A DNA stretch of 64,000 nt from assembly GCF_003573695.1 (NCBI RefSeq), contig NC_039358.1, forward strand, positions 156,230,920 to 156,294,919, read 5' to 3'. Origin of the DNA: Papaver somniferum. Lineage: Eukaryota; Streptophyta; Magnoliopsida; Ranunculales; Papaveraceae. A model generated the notes under the pieces. The model was not told the origin of the DNA. It made no database searches and saw only the letters and a program-made list of their open reading frames with translations. Made by a program: the position numbers and the translations under genes. Shown piece after piece: positions 47,201 to 56,815 of this stretch. The first letter of the stretch is position 1. Every line of letters begins with the position of its first letter.

Positions 47201-48504
47201 TTTTAGAATCCAAGGACATAAGATGAAATTGGTTGAAATCGAAGGTTCCCACACACTTCAGAACACTTACTCTTCCCTAGATGTCCATTTGGGTCAGTCC
47301 TATTCCGTCTTGGTAACCATGGACCAGCCACCAAATGATTACTACATTGTAGCCTCATCACGATTCACCACTCCAGTACTTATGGCTACGTCCACTCTAC
47401 ATTACAGTAATTCAGGTGGAAAAGTTTCTGGTCCTCCTCCAGGTGGTCCAACCATTCAAATTGATTGGTCTCTTAACCAGGCCAGATCTATCAGGTAAAA
47501 TCACCTTCACCAAATCTCTGTTATATAACGCCAACCCTCTATGTTCTCTGTGCGTTGACTCAGAACTTGATGCAAAGAGAGTTCCTGATTTTCATGTCAA
47601 CATCTCTAATGAGTTACTGTTTTATGTACCATCTAAAACCAGGTGGAATCTAACAGCTAGTGCAGCCAGACCCAATCCACAAGGCTCTTACCATTATGGA
47701 TTGATCAACACCACCCGCACAATTAGGCTTGCAAACTCTGCTCCAATAATCAATGGCAAGCAGAGGTTTGCTGTGAATAGTGTATCCTTCATCCCTGGGG
47801 ACACGCCATTGAAACTCGCCGATTACTTTAATCTTGGAGGTGTCAACCCTGGAAGCATTCCTGACAATCCCACTGGTGGCGGTGGTTACCTCCAAACTTC
47901 AGTAATGGGTGCTGATTTTCGGGCCTTTGTAGAAATTATTTTTGAGAACCCAGAAGACACTGTCCAGTCGTGGCATGTTGATGGATATAATTTCTTCGTT
48001 GTCGGGTAAGATTACATTGGTTGGTGATTGTTTTTGAAATTTTTATCTTATTTTTTTATCGTGTTCATTTTTAAACCCTTTGATTTCTAAACTGTGAAAG
48101 TTTTGTGGAATGAACAGAATGGACGGCGGGCAATGGACTCCTGCGAGTAGATTGAATTACAACTTGAGGGACACAGCTTCCCGTTGCACCGTTCAGGTAG
48201 ATAGAAGATCCAACTCAAATTATATATGCTGCAAAGTGGCATGCTATTGGTTCATTTTTCCTTAAGCTGTTTGGGTTTCAACTTGTTGCAGGTATATCCC
48301 AAGTCATGGACTGCACTTTACATGGGTCTGGATAATGTTGGAATGTGGAACATAAGGTCTGAGAACTGGGCTCGGCAATATCTGGGTCAGCAATTCTATC
48401 TTCGTGTTTTCTCCCCAGTAAGATCATGGAGAGATGAATACCCCATTCCAAAGAACGCCCTTCTCTGTGGTCGTGCCGCAGGTCGTAAAACTAGGCCTCT
48501 TTGA
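41241..48504 (+). CDS. SKU5-similar (SKS) multicopper-oxidase-like protein, 8 exons, 541 aa
   Basis: Exons 41241-41381, 41495-41604, 46460-46730, 46839-46941, 47149-47494, 47643-48005, 48118-48196, 48292-48504; all introns are GT-AG and the total is 1626 nt with one terminal TGA. Residues 1-23 are a signal peptide (IIFLLLSVISINA), so the protein is probably apoplastic or cell-wall. The mature N-terminus EDPYRFFDWVVTYGDIYPLG and three cupredoxin domains match the SKU5/SKS and pollen NTP303-like family ('L-ascorbate oxidase homologue'). The His pairs of true oxidases are missing: LLSWNGLQQ stands for HWHG, and SFFYFPS and MWNIRSENWA replace later ligand sites. A type 2/3 copper centre and oxidase activity are therefore unlikely. 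Several N-glycosylation sequons are present (NLTEP, NFTY, NHTD). There is no hydrophobic GPI tail; the end is GRKTRPL. Intron 2 (4855 bp) holds an antisense copia element. Confidence 0.93.
42171..42175. repeat. target-site duplication AGGAT (left)
   Basis: AGGAT here and at 46235-46239 flank the intronic copia element. Confidence 0.88.
42176..42470 (-). repeat. 3' LTR of intronic copia
   Basis: On the minus strand it starts TGTTGGTTAATCTTC and ends GTTGCCATTA; it matches 45942-46234. Confidence 0.92.
42461..45914 (-). pseudogene. copia gag-pol polyprotein with internal deletions
   Basis: It starts at ATG 45914 (MENKTTIVGAKQFTPP), just after the PBS. Domains in order: Gag (LNATNYTVWAMRMKVLM; FLNSLPRSKYIHIIASLE), zinc knuckle CYRCDKPGYFSSVC with Tyr in place of His, protease YLDNGASNHM, pre-integrase WHARLGH, integrase C-terminal part, RT with AVYVDDLFLTG, and RNase H (VGYSDNSHNIDQDD, SSCEAEFMAATEAAKQ). 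One in-frame stop is at 45656-45654, where the family has Trp, and another near 44153-44151. There is a frame change near 42685. Two stretches are missing without loss of frame: most of the integrase core, including both catalytic Asp, between KMVRGL and SQQNGVV, and about 100 residues of RT between DFDET and SVYRREEKG. Open pieces: 45654-45914, 44151-45590, 42609-44105, 42461-42832. Confidence 0.9.
45926..45940 (-). other. primer-binding site of intronic copia
   Basis: TTGGTATCAGAGC on the minus strand, complementary to the usual initiator tRNA-Met 3' end, next to the 5' LTR and 12 bases before the gag ATG. Confidence 0.88.
45942..46234 (-). repeat. 5' LTR of intronic copia
   Basis: 293 bp; carries the same TATATAAAG and TATATATAT tracts as the other LTR. 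Confidence 0.92.
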
Positions 48505-50060
48505 TTCCATTTAGAAGATTTGATTCCGTCACGAAAGGGTGACGCTTCTTCGGATTTGTATCAAGAGAGATGTTCTTTATAGAACAGAGACTACCTATTG
48601 CTGCTCAGCTGGTGATATTGCTTAACTCAAGCATGTATTAGGTTCATTTTTTTTTTACTCCCCTGTTTGCATCACTCTATTTCTTCATATTATAGGCAAT
48701 TTATCCATGGTGTTGTAATCACAATTGGAACGAAATAGAAGTATAATTTAAATGAGGAAAAATTCAACCTATTTTTCAGATTTTATCAAACTAAAATTTT
48801 CCAGTTCTCTCTAAATATGCATTAGATGAAAATCCTGTATACTCGGTTTCTTTTCCAAGTTCGAAGATGCCACTTATATTTACCACAATGATTTCTTCCA
48901 GAAACTCTCTCATTCTTTTGAAGTGGCTAGCTCTCATCCTTATTCGTACCCTGAACCATTAGATGAATAATGCCCATTAACCACCACAGCAGGAGTTCTT
49001 CTCTGCAGAACTGAAGTATTCCAAAACTGAATTCTCCATTTGGAAGCAGAGAATAGGCAAATACCGACATATATGCGAAAATCTGTTTCACCTAACTTTG
49101 ACAGTAAGCAGAAGAAAACATTCAGTACTCACGTCACAACTCATTCAATTCCTGAGCCAATCAGAAGTAGAATGAAGAAACGGACGATGATGACGGTTTT
49201 TCTTTTAAGTTGGACGTGTCGTCGTATACAGGAAAGTCGACATGCGAGGCATGTCGAAGAAGCTATAAACCACGTGTCTATAAGTAACTGGAATAGTTAT
49301 AAATTCCAAACTTGAAAAAGAAAAAAGCAGAGCAAAGAATTTGTATTGAATGTTTGCTAAAAGATAAACCGGAATGAGAGGAATTTGATTATTCTGAAGA
49401 ATGATGAAGTTCTTTTTTCTTCTTTTTGTTCCAGGAGATATGTTTCCTGATGAAAGGCCATGCGTTGCTTACGTTTGTAGTTTCAACTTTTAACCTCTTG
49501 CTTTGTCTTTTGTATTCAAGGTATTTAATTTCTTGAACTAACATCTTAACTTGCATGGAATAACCAGAAAGTTTCAAAGTTTCTTCATAGTGATTCAAAA
49601 TGCACATGCGTTGAACAATTGTGTTACATATTACATCATTGTAATGCCTATTTAGTCTCTATACATATTTGATGTAATCATAAACAAATTTGGTATTTGC
49701 CGAAGTATATAAGTTAAACAACTCAGCTACAAATTAAGCCTCTTTAGATAGAAAATGAAACACCTCATGATAAAGTGAATGGGTAAATTAAGAATGACTT
49801 ACAGTGAAAATAGTGTGATCAAAGCAAACTCGAGTTCAATAATTAAGATGGTAATTAACATAGATTATTGTTAAGATTACTGATGTTAACTCATCCAATC
49901 ATGAAGACATTATATTCGTATTTTCACTAGGATTAGAGAATAATCCTCTCATCGGTTCAAACCTGTTCCAAAAACTGAAGGTAGTTGTGGAAGCTGTACA
50001 CATAAAGACAAACAGGTTCCTAATTCTCTCTAGATGTGGTATTTATTCTCTTTTGTTGAC
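48505..50060. other. intergenic between SKS and GARP genes
   Basis: The first ~250 bp are the SKS 3' UTR region. I see no gene or repeat border. The frame 49040-49315 has no recognisable domain. Confidence 0.45.
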
Positions 50061-50069
50061 ATATATAAA
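50061..50069 (+). promoter_or_regulatory. TATA box of the GARP gene
   Basis: ATATATAAA 67 bp before the ATG, followed by a CT-rich leader (TATCTCTCTATCTTTCTCTC). Confidence 0.6.
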
Positions 50070-50135
50070 CATAGTTTCATTCTCCATTGAAGAACATTCA
50101 ACCCTCTATCTCTCTATCTTTCTCTCTCAGAGAAG

Positions 50136-52236
50136 ATGGAGGAAATTTGTGAGATAACACTAAACCTAAAGAGACCACCATCTTCTCCGCTTGATCTAAG
50201 ACTTGAGCCGCCAGACCCAACAGATACTGAATTTGGTTTGCAACGTCTCGAAAATATAGTACCGGAAAATAGTTGGATATCAAGAACTGTAAGGCCTTAT
50301 GTTAGATCAAAGGTACCACGACTTCGGTGGACACCGGATCTTCATGATGTCTTTCTTCATGCAGTCCATCGCCTTGGCGGAGAAGAAAGTAAGTAGTTGT
50401 AACCTTGCTTTCTTTAACTACATATATCTATCAAATATTCTTGACAAAGTACTTGATCAAATTAGACAAGCTTGGAAGGCTTATATTAAGATATAAGACC
50501 TGCTAGCTGCGAAGGAAATCTCTCTTTGATTAATCTTTCAATTAACTCTAATTGTTCTCTTGGTCTATGGGCTTACAGAGGCTACACCAAAGTTAGTTTT
50601 AGAAACCATGGATGTAAGGGGACTCACCATATCACATGTTAAGAGTCATCTTCAGGTATGTGTTGTGGTCAGTACCGAGCCAGCTTGATCGCACTGCTCG
50701 CGATCTGCTGGATCTATTGTCGTTATATGAATATGATATATTAACCATACATATTGTTCATGATCTAGCTAGCAAGTTAAATTGTTAGGGTTTTAATGAT
50801 ATATGGCGTTGATGAATAACAGATGTACCGGAGCATGAAGCAGGAACAGATGATACAAGGTATCTTAAAATGAAGCCCTAGTTGCTACATTAACTAGCCC
50901 TTTAATTTTTTGCTTGATAACGATGGCATGCATGAGTCATGCCTAATACATGCGCTAAGTATTGGTGCATGTAAAGAGAACATTCATTCTTTGGGACTGC
51001 TTGATCATCAAATTACGCTCATTAGCATTACTCACGCACCCTTTGTAGGCTAAGGAAAAATTAACGGATAATATTAGTTCCATTTAATAATTTTCTTAAT
51101 CTTTTTCAATTATCTTTTGGGGCGCCTCATGCATAAATTCAGAGGCAGCTAGAGCGGCCAAAAAGAATGACAAAGTAAATCAGAAGATAGAGGAACCCAC
51201 TCATCATAACCGTCAGCAGCATCGTCGACATCCTCAAGGGTTTGTAAAAATATACAATTTCAACCCCGTCATCTTTGGATTTCATTTAGAACCGGGTGAC
51301 AAACTGCAAGCCAGAGAAATGTTGAAATTCTAAACGCGTATAGCCTCACCATGCACTGGGATGCGCTGCAGTTTGTTTTACGGTCCTAAATGAAAGCTAC
51401 AAATTATATTTTGGATTACTCTTTGATTTTACTCAATATTTTGATCCATCTACTTTACATGCACATTATTTTGAACAGGAATTACGAAGAGAAAAATAAG
51501 TCGGGATGGACAGGCAAACAGAAAGACATCATTGAATACCATCATCATCATAAGGCTGACCAGAGCTACGCATCAAACAACAACCACGAAAATGATGGAA
51601 ATATTGTAGTGACTTCAGAATGCCAGATAAGGAAACCAAAATCCTACATCATCTGCACTGGTCTTCTTAAAAGCTGCTCCCCCCAAGTAACACATCTCTC
51701 TCTCCCTCCCCTAATCCTATCCTATCCTATCCATACCAAAATGAGCCAAGTCGTATTTGTTGGGCCTAAGTATATGTACTATAGCGCCCACCACCCGCGT
51801 ATATATTCGGCGTTAGATTCTCAAAAAAAAACTTTAAAAAAAAAAATTAGCCTTTTGTTTTATAGACGCATGGTTTTCTTAGAGATGATATGAAATTGAT
51901 CTGCTTATATATTATTTGAAATTGCAGGAAAGTGGCTATGAAATGCATAAAGAAATAGAGATGAATAAAGAACTCCCAAATGAATATACTGGAAATGAAC
52001 GCATGGTTACAAGCTCGCATTACTCACAGCAACCGTTAAAATCGTATGCTGCTGCTGCAGATTATCGAAACGAAGTTGTCGATAGCTCATTGTCTCTTTC
52101 TTTATTTAGAAATGCTTCAAAACCATTAAAACTCAAGGATGATGATTCCTGTACTAATCTAACCAGTGGTACTACTGATCATGGGTTTGGTCTCTCTCTA
52201 GATATAACATCCTCCTGCTCTTCTACTCTTAGCTAA
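50136..52236 (+). CDS. GARP (G2-like) MYB-related transcription factor, 6 exons, 326 aa
   Basis: Exons 50136-50388, 50579-50655, 50823-50859, 51143-51239, 51479-51686, 51928-52236; GT-AG introns in phase, 981 nt in all. The DNA-binding B-motif begins in exon 1 (VPRLRWTPDLHDVFLHAVHR) and ends across exons 2-3 (TPKLVLETMDVRGLTISHVKSHLQ, then MYRSMKQEQMIQ). This is the single MYB-like SHAQKYF-class domain of G2-like factors, closest in pattern to the group of At1g14600-like proteins. LxLxL repression-type motifs occur at ITLNLK near the N-terminus and SLSLSLF near the C-terminus, with FGLSLDI at the end, suggesting a nuclear repressor. A His-rich stretch (EYHHHHKAD) lies in exon 5. The first ATG is used; nothing in frame lies upstream. 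The orthologue and target genes cannot be named from sequence alone. Confidence 0.92.
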
Positions 52237-53290
52237 CATAGTTACACATTAGTTGCCGATGAAAGTTAGACATTTTCTCGCGTATCAGTCAGTCTCTAAT
52301 GTAATGTAATTTTACGACAACTCTCTTTAATAAAGACAAGGTTTTTTCAAATAGACTGTGATTTTTACACTTTAAATGATTCAAGAGCTAATTTCATGGT
52401 TTTTGATATCTTAGAACAGTGGTCTCTAAACTATACCTAAATTCACTCATCAGGAATTTCTAAAACTATATAAGGGTACGAACCCCGATCTACGCATTGG
52501 GAGGGAGCAGGAGAACCAGGGTATTCCTGGAAAATGCTGACAAGTGTCGAAGTGTTTCATTTTTTGAAGCATAAAAAAGTTTTACTGCACGAGTATAAGT
52601 TCTACCTAGCGCTGACAACGGATTAAATTCCGTCGGATTTTGGCCAATCCGATAAGGTTAAGTTTAAGGCATATCAGAAATCCGATTTCCGATAACATCC
52701 GATGGGATCCAAAAATCCCAATCCGATTCCGTTAGGATAATCTATCGGATATTATTCCGATAAAATCCGATTTCTAGTAAAAAACAAAAAATTAGAAAGA
52801 AAACAGTGTTAAGAGTTCAATTCAGTTATACAATGTCTTCTGTCTTCAGACACATTCAAAAATCAAAATGTTCTAAAATCCACGCTGAAAAGAAAGTACA
52901 AAATCACAATCACCAAAAAATGCAAAACAACAATAAAAGAAATACAATGTCTTCTAACAGGCTAACAATGTCAATGACAGACTTCTACACTCTTGTGATC
53001 TTGTTTGGCTGTCTGCTTTCATGTTGCATCAACTTCACTCTACTATTTCCATATCTACATTAACAACATAAATCAAGCATTAAATGACAATAATTAGCAA
53101 AAAAAAAATAAATGAGAATGAGAACATCACATATGGTTTGGCCTAATATGTTCGTAAGGTTAACAAATTCCACCACCATACACCACCAAACATAAATCCC
53201 ATAACAGAATGAGAATGAGATGAACTTTCAGTACCATTCTGTTAGAGCATAGTTCGGTTGAACCCACCAAGCGTTGGTCTGTCAAGTTTG
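52237..53290. other. intergenic, with a TCCGAT-rich patch at about 52615-52780
   Basis: After the GARP 3' UTR (poly(A)-signal-like AATAAA at about 52328), 52615-52780 holds many TCCGAT/ATCGGA motifs in both orientations, like the subterminal region of a DNA transposon; borders were not found. The rest shows nothing. Confidence 0.4.
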
Positions 53291-53410
53291 CACTACACGA
53301 AATCAGAAAATTTGTAACGCCCGATTTTGTAACGAATTCTTTTTAAGTAACATCGTATCGACGTTGGTAACTTTGTAACGTTGGATAATCGTTGTAATAA
53401 TTGGTATCTG
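53291..53410. mobile_element. CACTA-type transposon terminus
   Basis: CACTACACGAAATCAG is a typical CACTA (En/Spm) end. It is followed by subterminal repeats TGTAACG at 53313, 53328 and 53373 and GTAAC variants at 53346 and 53365. The complementary end (...TAGTG) was not found to the right in the window. Confidence 0.6.
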
Positions 53411-55319
53411 TTACAGAGTTTCGGGAGGGTTGTGGGTAATTACCTTCCTATCCTCAACTTAAATTTCCAAGTTACATTGTTACCCTCCATTACTACTATT
53501 AGCGCCTCTATTACTACTATCAGCTCCCAATTTCATCTCACACTCAAGGGCTACCCAGCCTCCCAACGATTCTGTCTTTTTTCCCCAACATTTTTTTTCC
53601 CATTATAACTCTTCATTTTAATTACCGAAAATCAGAAAACAAAACTAAAATAAATGAAATTAGTTTTTTTTTTTAATTGTGCGAAAATTAAAAGAGAATA
53701 AATATGTCGATCCTGAGACATTTCTCCACCCGTTTCCCTTTTCCTCTCCGTCCATTTTACTCCATCGATTTGAGATTCGGAGACATCGAGATGCAGCTGC
53801 AGATAACTTCATTAACAACATGAATCTGTCAATTTTTCTGTGAATCATCGATGTAACCCTATATTTAAGTTGAATCGATCTCTCATAGAAGTTTTGACAC
53901 TGATTCACAATCTTGGAAATGCAAATCTGGGTCATATCGTCTAAGGTATTTCATTTATTGGTTTTTCTCTGAATCATTGTTTTTTCAACATTTAGGGGTT
54001 CAATAATTTTACAAATTGGAGGTTAGAAACTATTGGTTTTGAATTTGAATGATGCAATTTCTGATGGTGTTTTAAGAATATCCCAGTCTACTTTGTAGGT
54101 TTAGTTGATAATTAGACTGAGTCAGACATAGTATTTTTCTTGTTTGTAGGATGTCACAATTTGTTTATAGGATATCTCCATTTGTTTGTAAATGGGTGAA
54201 TCAATCAATTGTGTATTGAAGCATTAACTCTAATGAGAATCCCAACCAGTTTCAACAATTTAGATGAAAACCAAAGAGAAGCTATTGTTCATAATTTGTT
54301 CCCTTTGCCTAGTCAGATTCTAGTTCTTTATGAATTCATTGCCAAAGTAGTTTCTTGGATCAGTGGTCAGAATACATTGTAGATTAGAATTAGATGTGTA
54401 TATGCCTCCACCAACACCAAGTAGTTTTGTGGGTCAGTGAAATCATGTAGGTTTCATAGGACTCAATCTTGAGTCAAGTTATTACGGCTTTGACAGATGA
54501 TCTACATCTTGTTATACCTTTAGTTGATAAACTTAGACTGAATTATAGTGCTTGGGTGTAGGATATTGTTACCATTAGTGAATCAAGATTGTAGTATGTT
54601 TTGAGAAGCAGTTTCTGCACTTTAGATGAAAAGCGGAGAGAATTAGGATTCGTAATATGTTCCCTTACCTTGTACTAGGATTCTAGTTCTTGATATAATT
54701 CAGATAATGCTTTAGTAAATTCATAGATCATATAATACATTTCAAAATACCACAGTTTAACATACCATTGTTCCTTTCATTAGAAGTCACAAAGACATCT
54801 CCAGCATACCAAATGTAACCCACTATATTCAAACCAACACAAAAAGAAACTGAAATTGCAATTTCATTAACCAGATTTACAACTACCATCACTGTTAATG
54901 ATCAAAACCCTAATTACTAAGTAGTTTCATTACAATCAAACCCATTCACAAGATCAACATCAAAACATGACCCAAAAACCTAGTCTGCAATTCCCTCAAA
55001 CATCTGAGAGATTAACTATTCATACCAGGAAAAACTAGACTGTTCGAACCCCCCTGCAAATACCTTACACACATACTACTAAAACTGTTAGCAGTTACCA
55101 TCTGCATAATAGTATCAAAACAAGCTCATCTGTTCAAAAAAAAAAAATTATCTGAGATAGCAAAATAACCATGTGACTACTCGTTTTCGCGTAGTCTTCG
55201 TAATGTATACAACTCAGAGAATCATATACTACATAGTATTGATACCTCTGTTGAACTAATAATGCTAAGTAATAAAAGGTATTCAAGATCACAATAATAA
55301 CAAAGAAATACAAATATAA
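53411..55319. other. AT-rich region inside or beside the CACTA end, no gene found
   Basis: No transposase motif is visible. 54255-54390 and 54605-54745 are diverged copies of each other (shared TTTAGATGAAAA, TTCTAGTTCTT, ATACATT), indicating an old duplication about 350 bp apart. Confidence 0.4.
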
Positions 55320-56076
55320 TGTAAGAGCTTCTAAGTTATCATGAGACACAAAATATTACGTGGTTCGACTTTCGTCTACGTCCACGGGGTAATGAGTGAT
55401 TGTTTTGTATTAAGTATGGTGGTTACAAAGATCTTAAATGCTTCCAAAATTAATAGAGAGAACTCAAGTTGAAGAATACTTAAGTTCTAAACATTAAAGA
55501 GGTATAAGCTTAAGACTAGATCTTCTCTCCTAGATATTGAATGCCTTTAGTTTGCTGGTGAGGCTTGGTATTTATAGCCCCTGCTGCTCCAGGTATATCT
55601 TTGCTACCTTTGGGTCCATCGTCTGCTGATATACCTTTCGTACAAATGGTACCTTCGTTCGCCGCTTGCCTTATCCAGTCGAACCTTGCCATCTCAACTG
55701 ACCCACGTTCCTTCGGGAGCTCCCCAACCTTAGTATAAGTTGTAACTTCGTTCACCGCCAGCTTCTTCCAATCGGGTTCTGCCACATAGTCTCTCTCCAC
55801 GTGATCTGATTATGCGTGTAGATAAGGATTTGTGCATTTAATGCCGATTAGATATCTCATCTACCTTTGTCCCTTCGCCAGCTACCTCCTTGTAGACTAG
55901 GCTTTTACTCTGCTCATCTCAACCGTCGAGGCATCCTTTCTTGGGACGGGATAAAGTAGATCTGCAAAGGTATCCTTTATTACTCAGGCTTCTCTGTATA
56001 GCGAGGGACACACAATTAATCTTGTATGAGGCCACTAAGATCGTGACACGTGCTCCGCAGAATATTGGTATTCACA
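55320..56076 (-). repeat. 3' LTR of Tat element B (inferred)
   Basis: On the minus strand it starts TGTGAATACC after a polypurine tract and ends GAAGCTCTTACA. It contains a TATA-like GCTATAAATACC (minus, about 55570). The ends rest on TG/CA and the polypurine tract only, as no second LTR copy is in the window. Confidence 0.6.
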
Positions 56077-56094
56077 GTTTGCCCCTTTTCTTTC
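56077..56094 (-). other. polypurine tract of Tat element B
   Basis: Minus strand GAAAGAAAAGGGGCAAAC immediately before TGTGAA; a GGGGCAAAC-TGT junction is common in Tat-group elements. Confidence 0.72.
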
Positions 56095-56240
56095 ATATTC
56101 TACCGTTTGGTAGGATTGGAAGAAAACTTCTGTTACACCGCCATTTTGCATGTAACGATTGGGTGGTCCCTACATGTCCTTTCATGCAATAACTTCCCCT
56201 TGAATTTCGGGACATCCAAATTTTTGGGTTCTCCAGCCGC

Positions 56241-56248
56241 CTATAAGA
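56241..56248 (+). promoter_or_regulatory. TATA-like box of the antisense gene (element B)
   Basis: CTATAAGA, followed about 160 bp later by a leader intron (donor ACAA|GTAAGT at 56401, acceptor GCAAG at 56810) ending six bases before the ATG at 56816. Confidence 0.45.
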
Positions 56249-56815
56249 AGGGAATAAAGAGAAGGAATTTTCATTAACTCCTTTTCCCATTTCTCGAACT
56301 GTCTCTCTCCATCTCTTTCACAGAGATTTTTCTCCTGCCGCTAACTGCCTGAACTCTCTTGCGATTCTTCAAAGTTCTGGTTTAGCGTTTGATTATACAA
56401 GTAAGTGGATCTTACTCGTTGTTGTTGTTTCCATATTTCTTCATGTTTGGTTTTGTATCTTCTCTTTTGATTGCTTGATGTTGCTGTGGTGCTTGCATGT
56501 AAGAATTATAGGTCTGTTTCACCTGTTCATGTTGTATGAGAACTTGGGGTTTCATCCCATTTCGCGTTTTGATGATGATTCTGCTATGATTTTTCTTCGT
56601 CTACATCTTTGATTATGTGATGAATGATCTTTGATTATGTGATGAATGATCTTTGATTTTGCCCCATGATGAGTTTAAACCCTCTCCCTTGGTTAGTTTA
56701 ATAAAAAATATGCCCAAAGTATATTGGTTTTTGCCCTTCATTTGTTTTTGTAATGGAATGTGATTTTCGTCCGCCATTGTTGATTGGGATGTTCTTCCTG
56801 TTGGTGCAAGAAATT

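Noticed and set aside
49040..49315. 91-codon frame between the two host genes
   Set aside because: No domain or splice extension, and composition like the surrounding intergenic DNA.
52478..52505. tRNA-like phrase GGTACGAACCCCGATCT
   Set aside because: No cloverleaf could be drawn around it; no anticodon arm or acceptor pairing.
53660..53935. 91-codon minus-strand frame near the CACTA end
   Set aside because: Ends in low-complexity A/T runs and shows no transposase motif.
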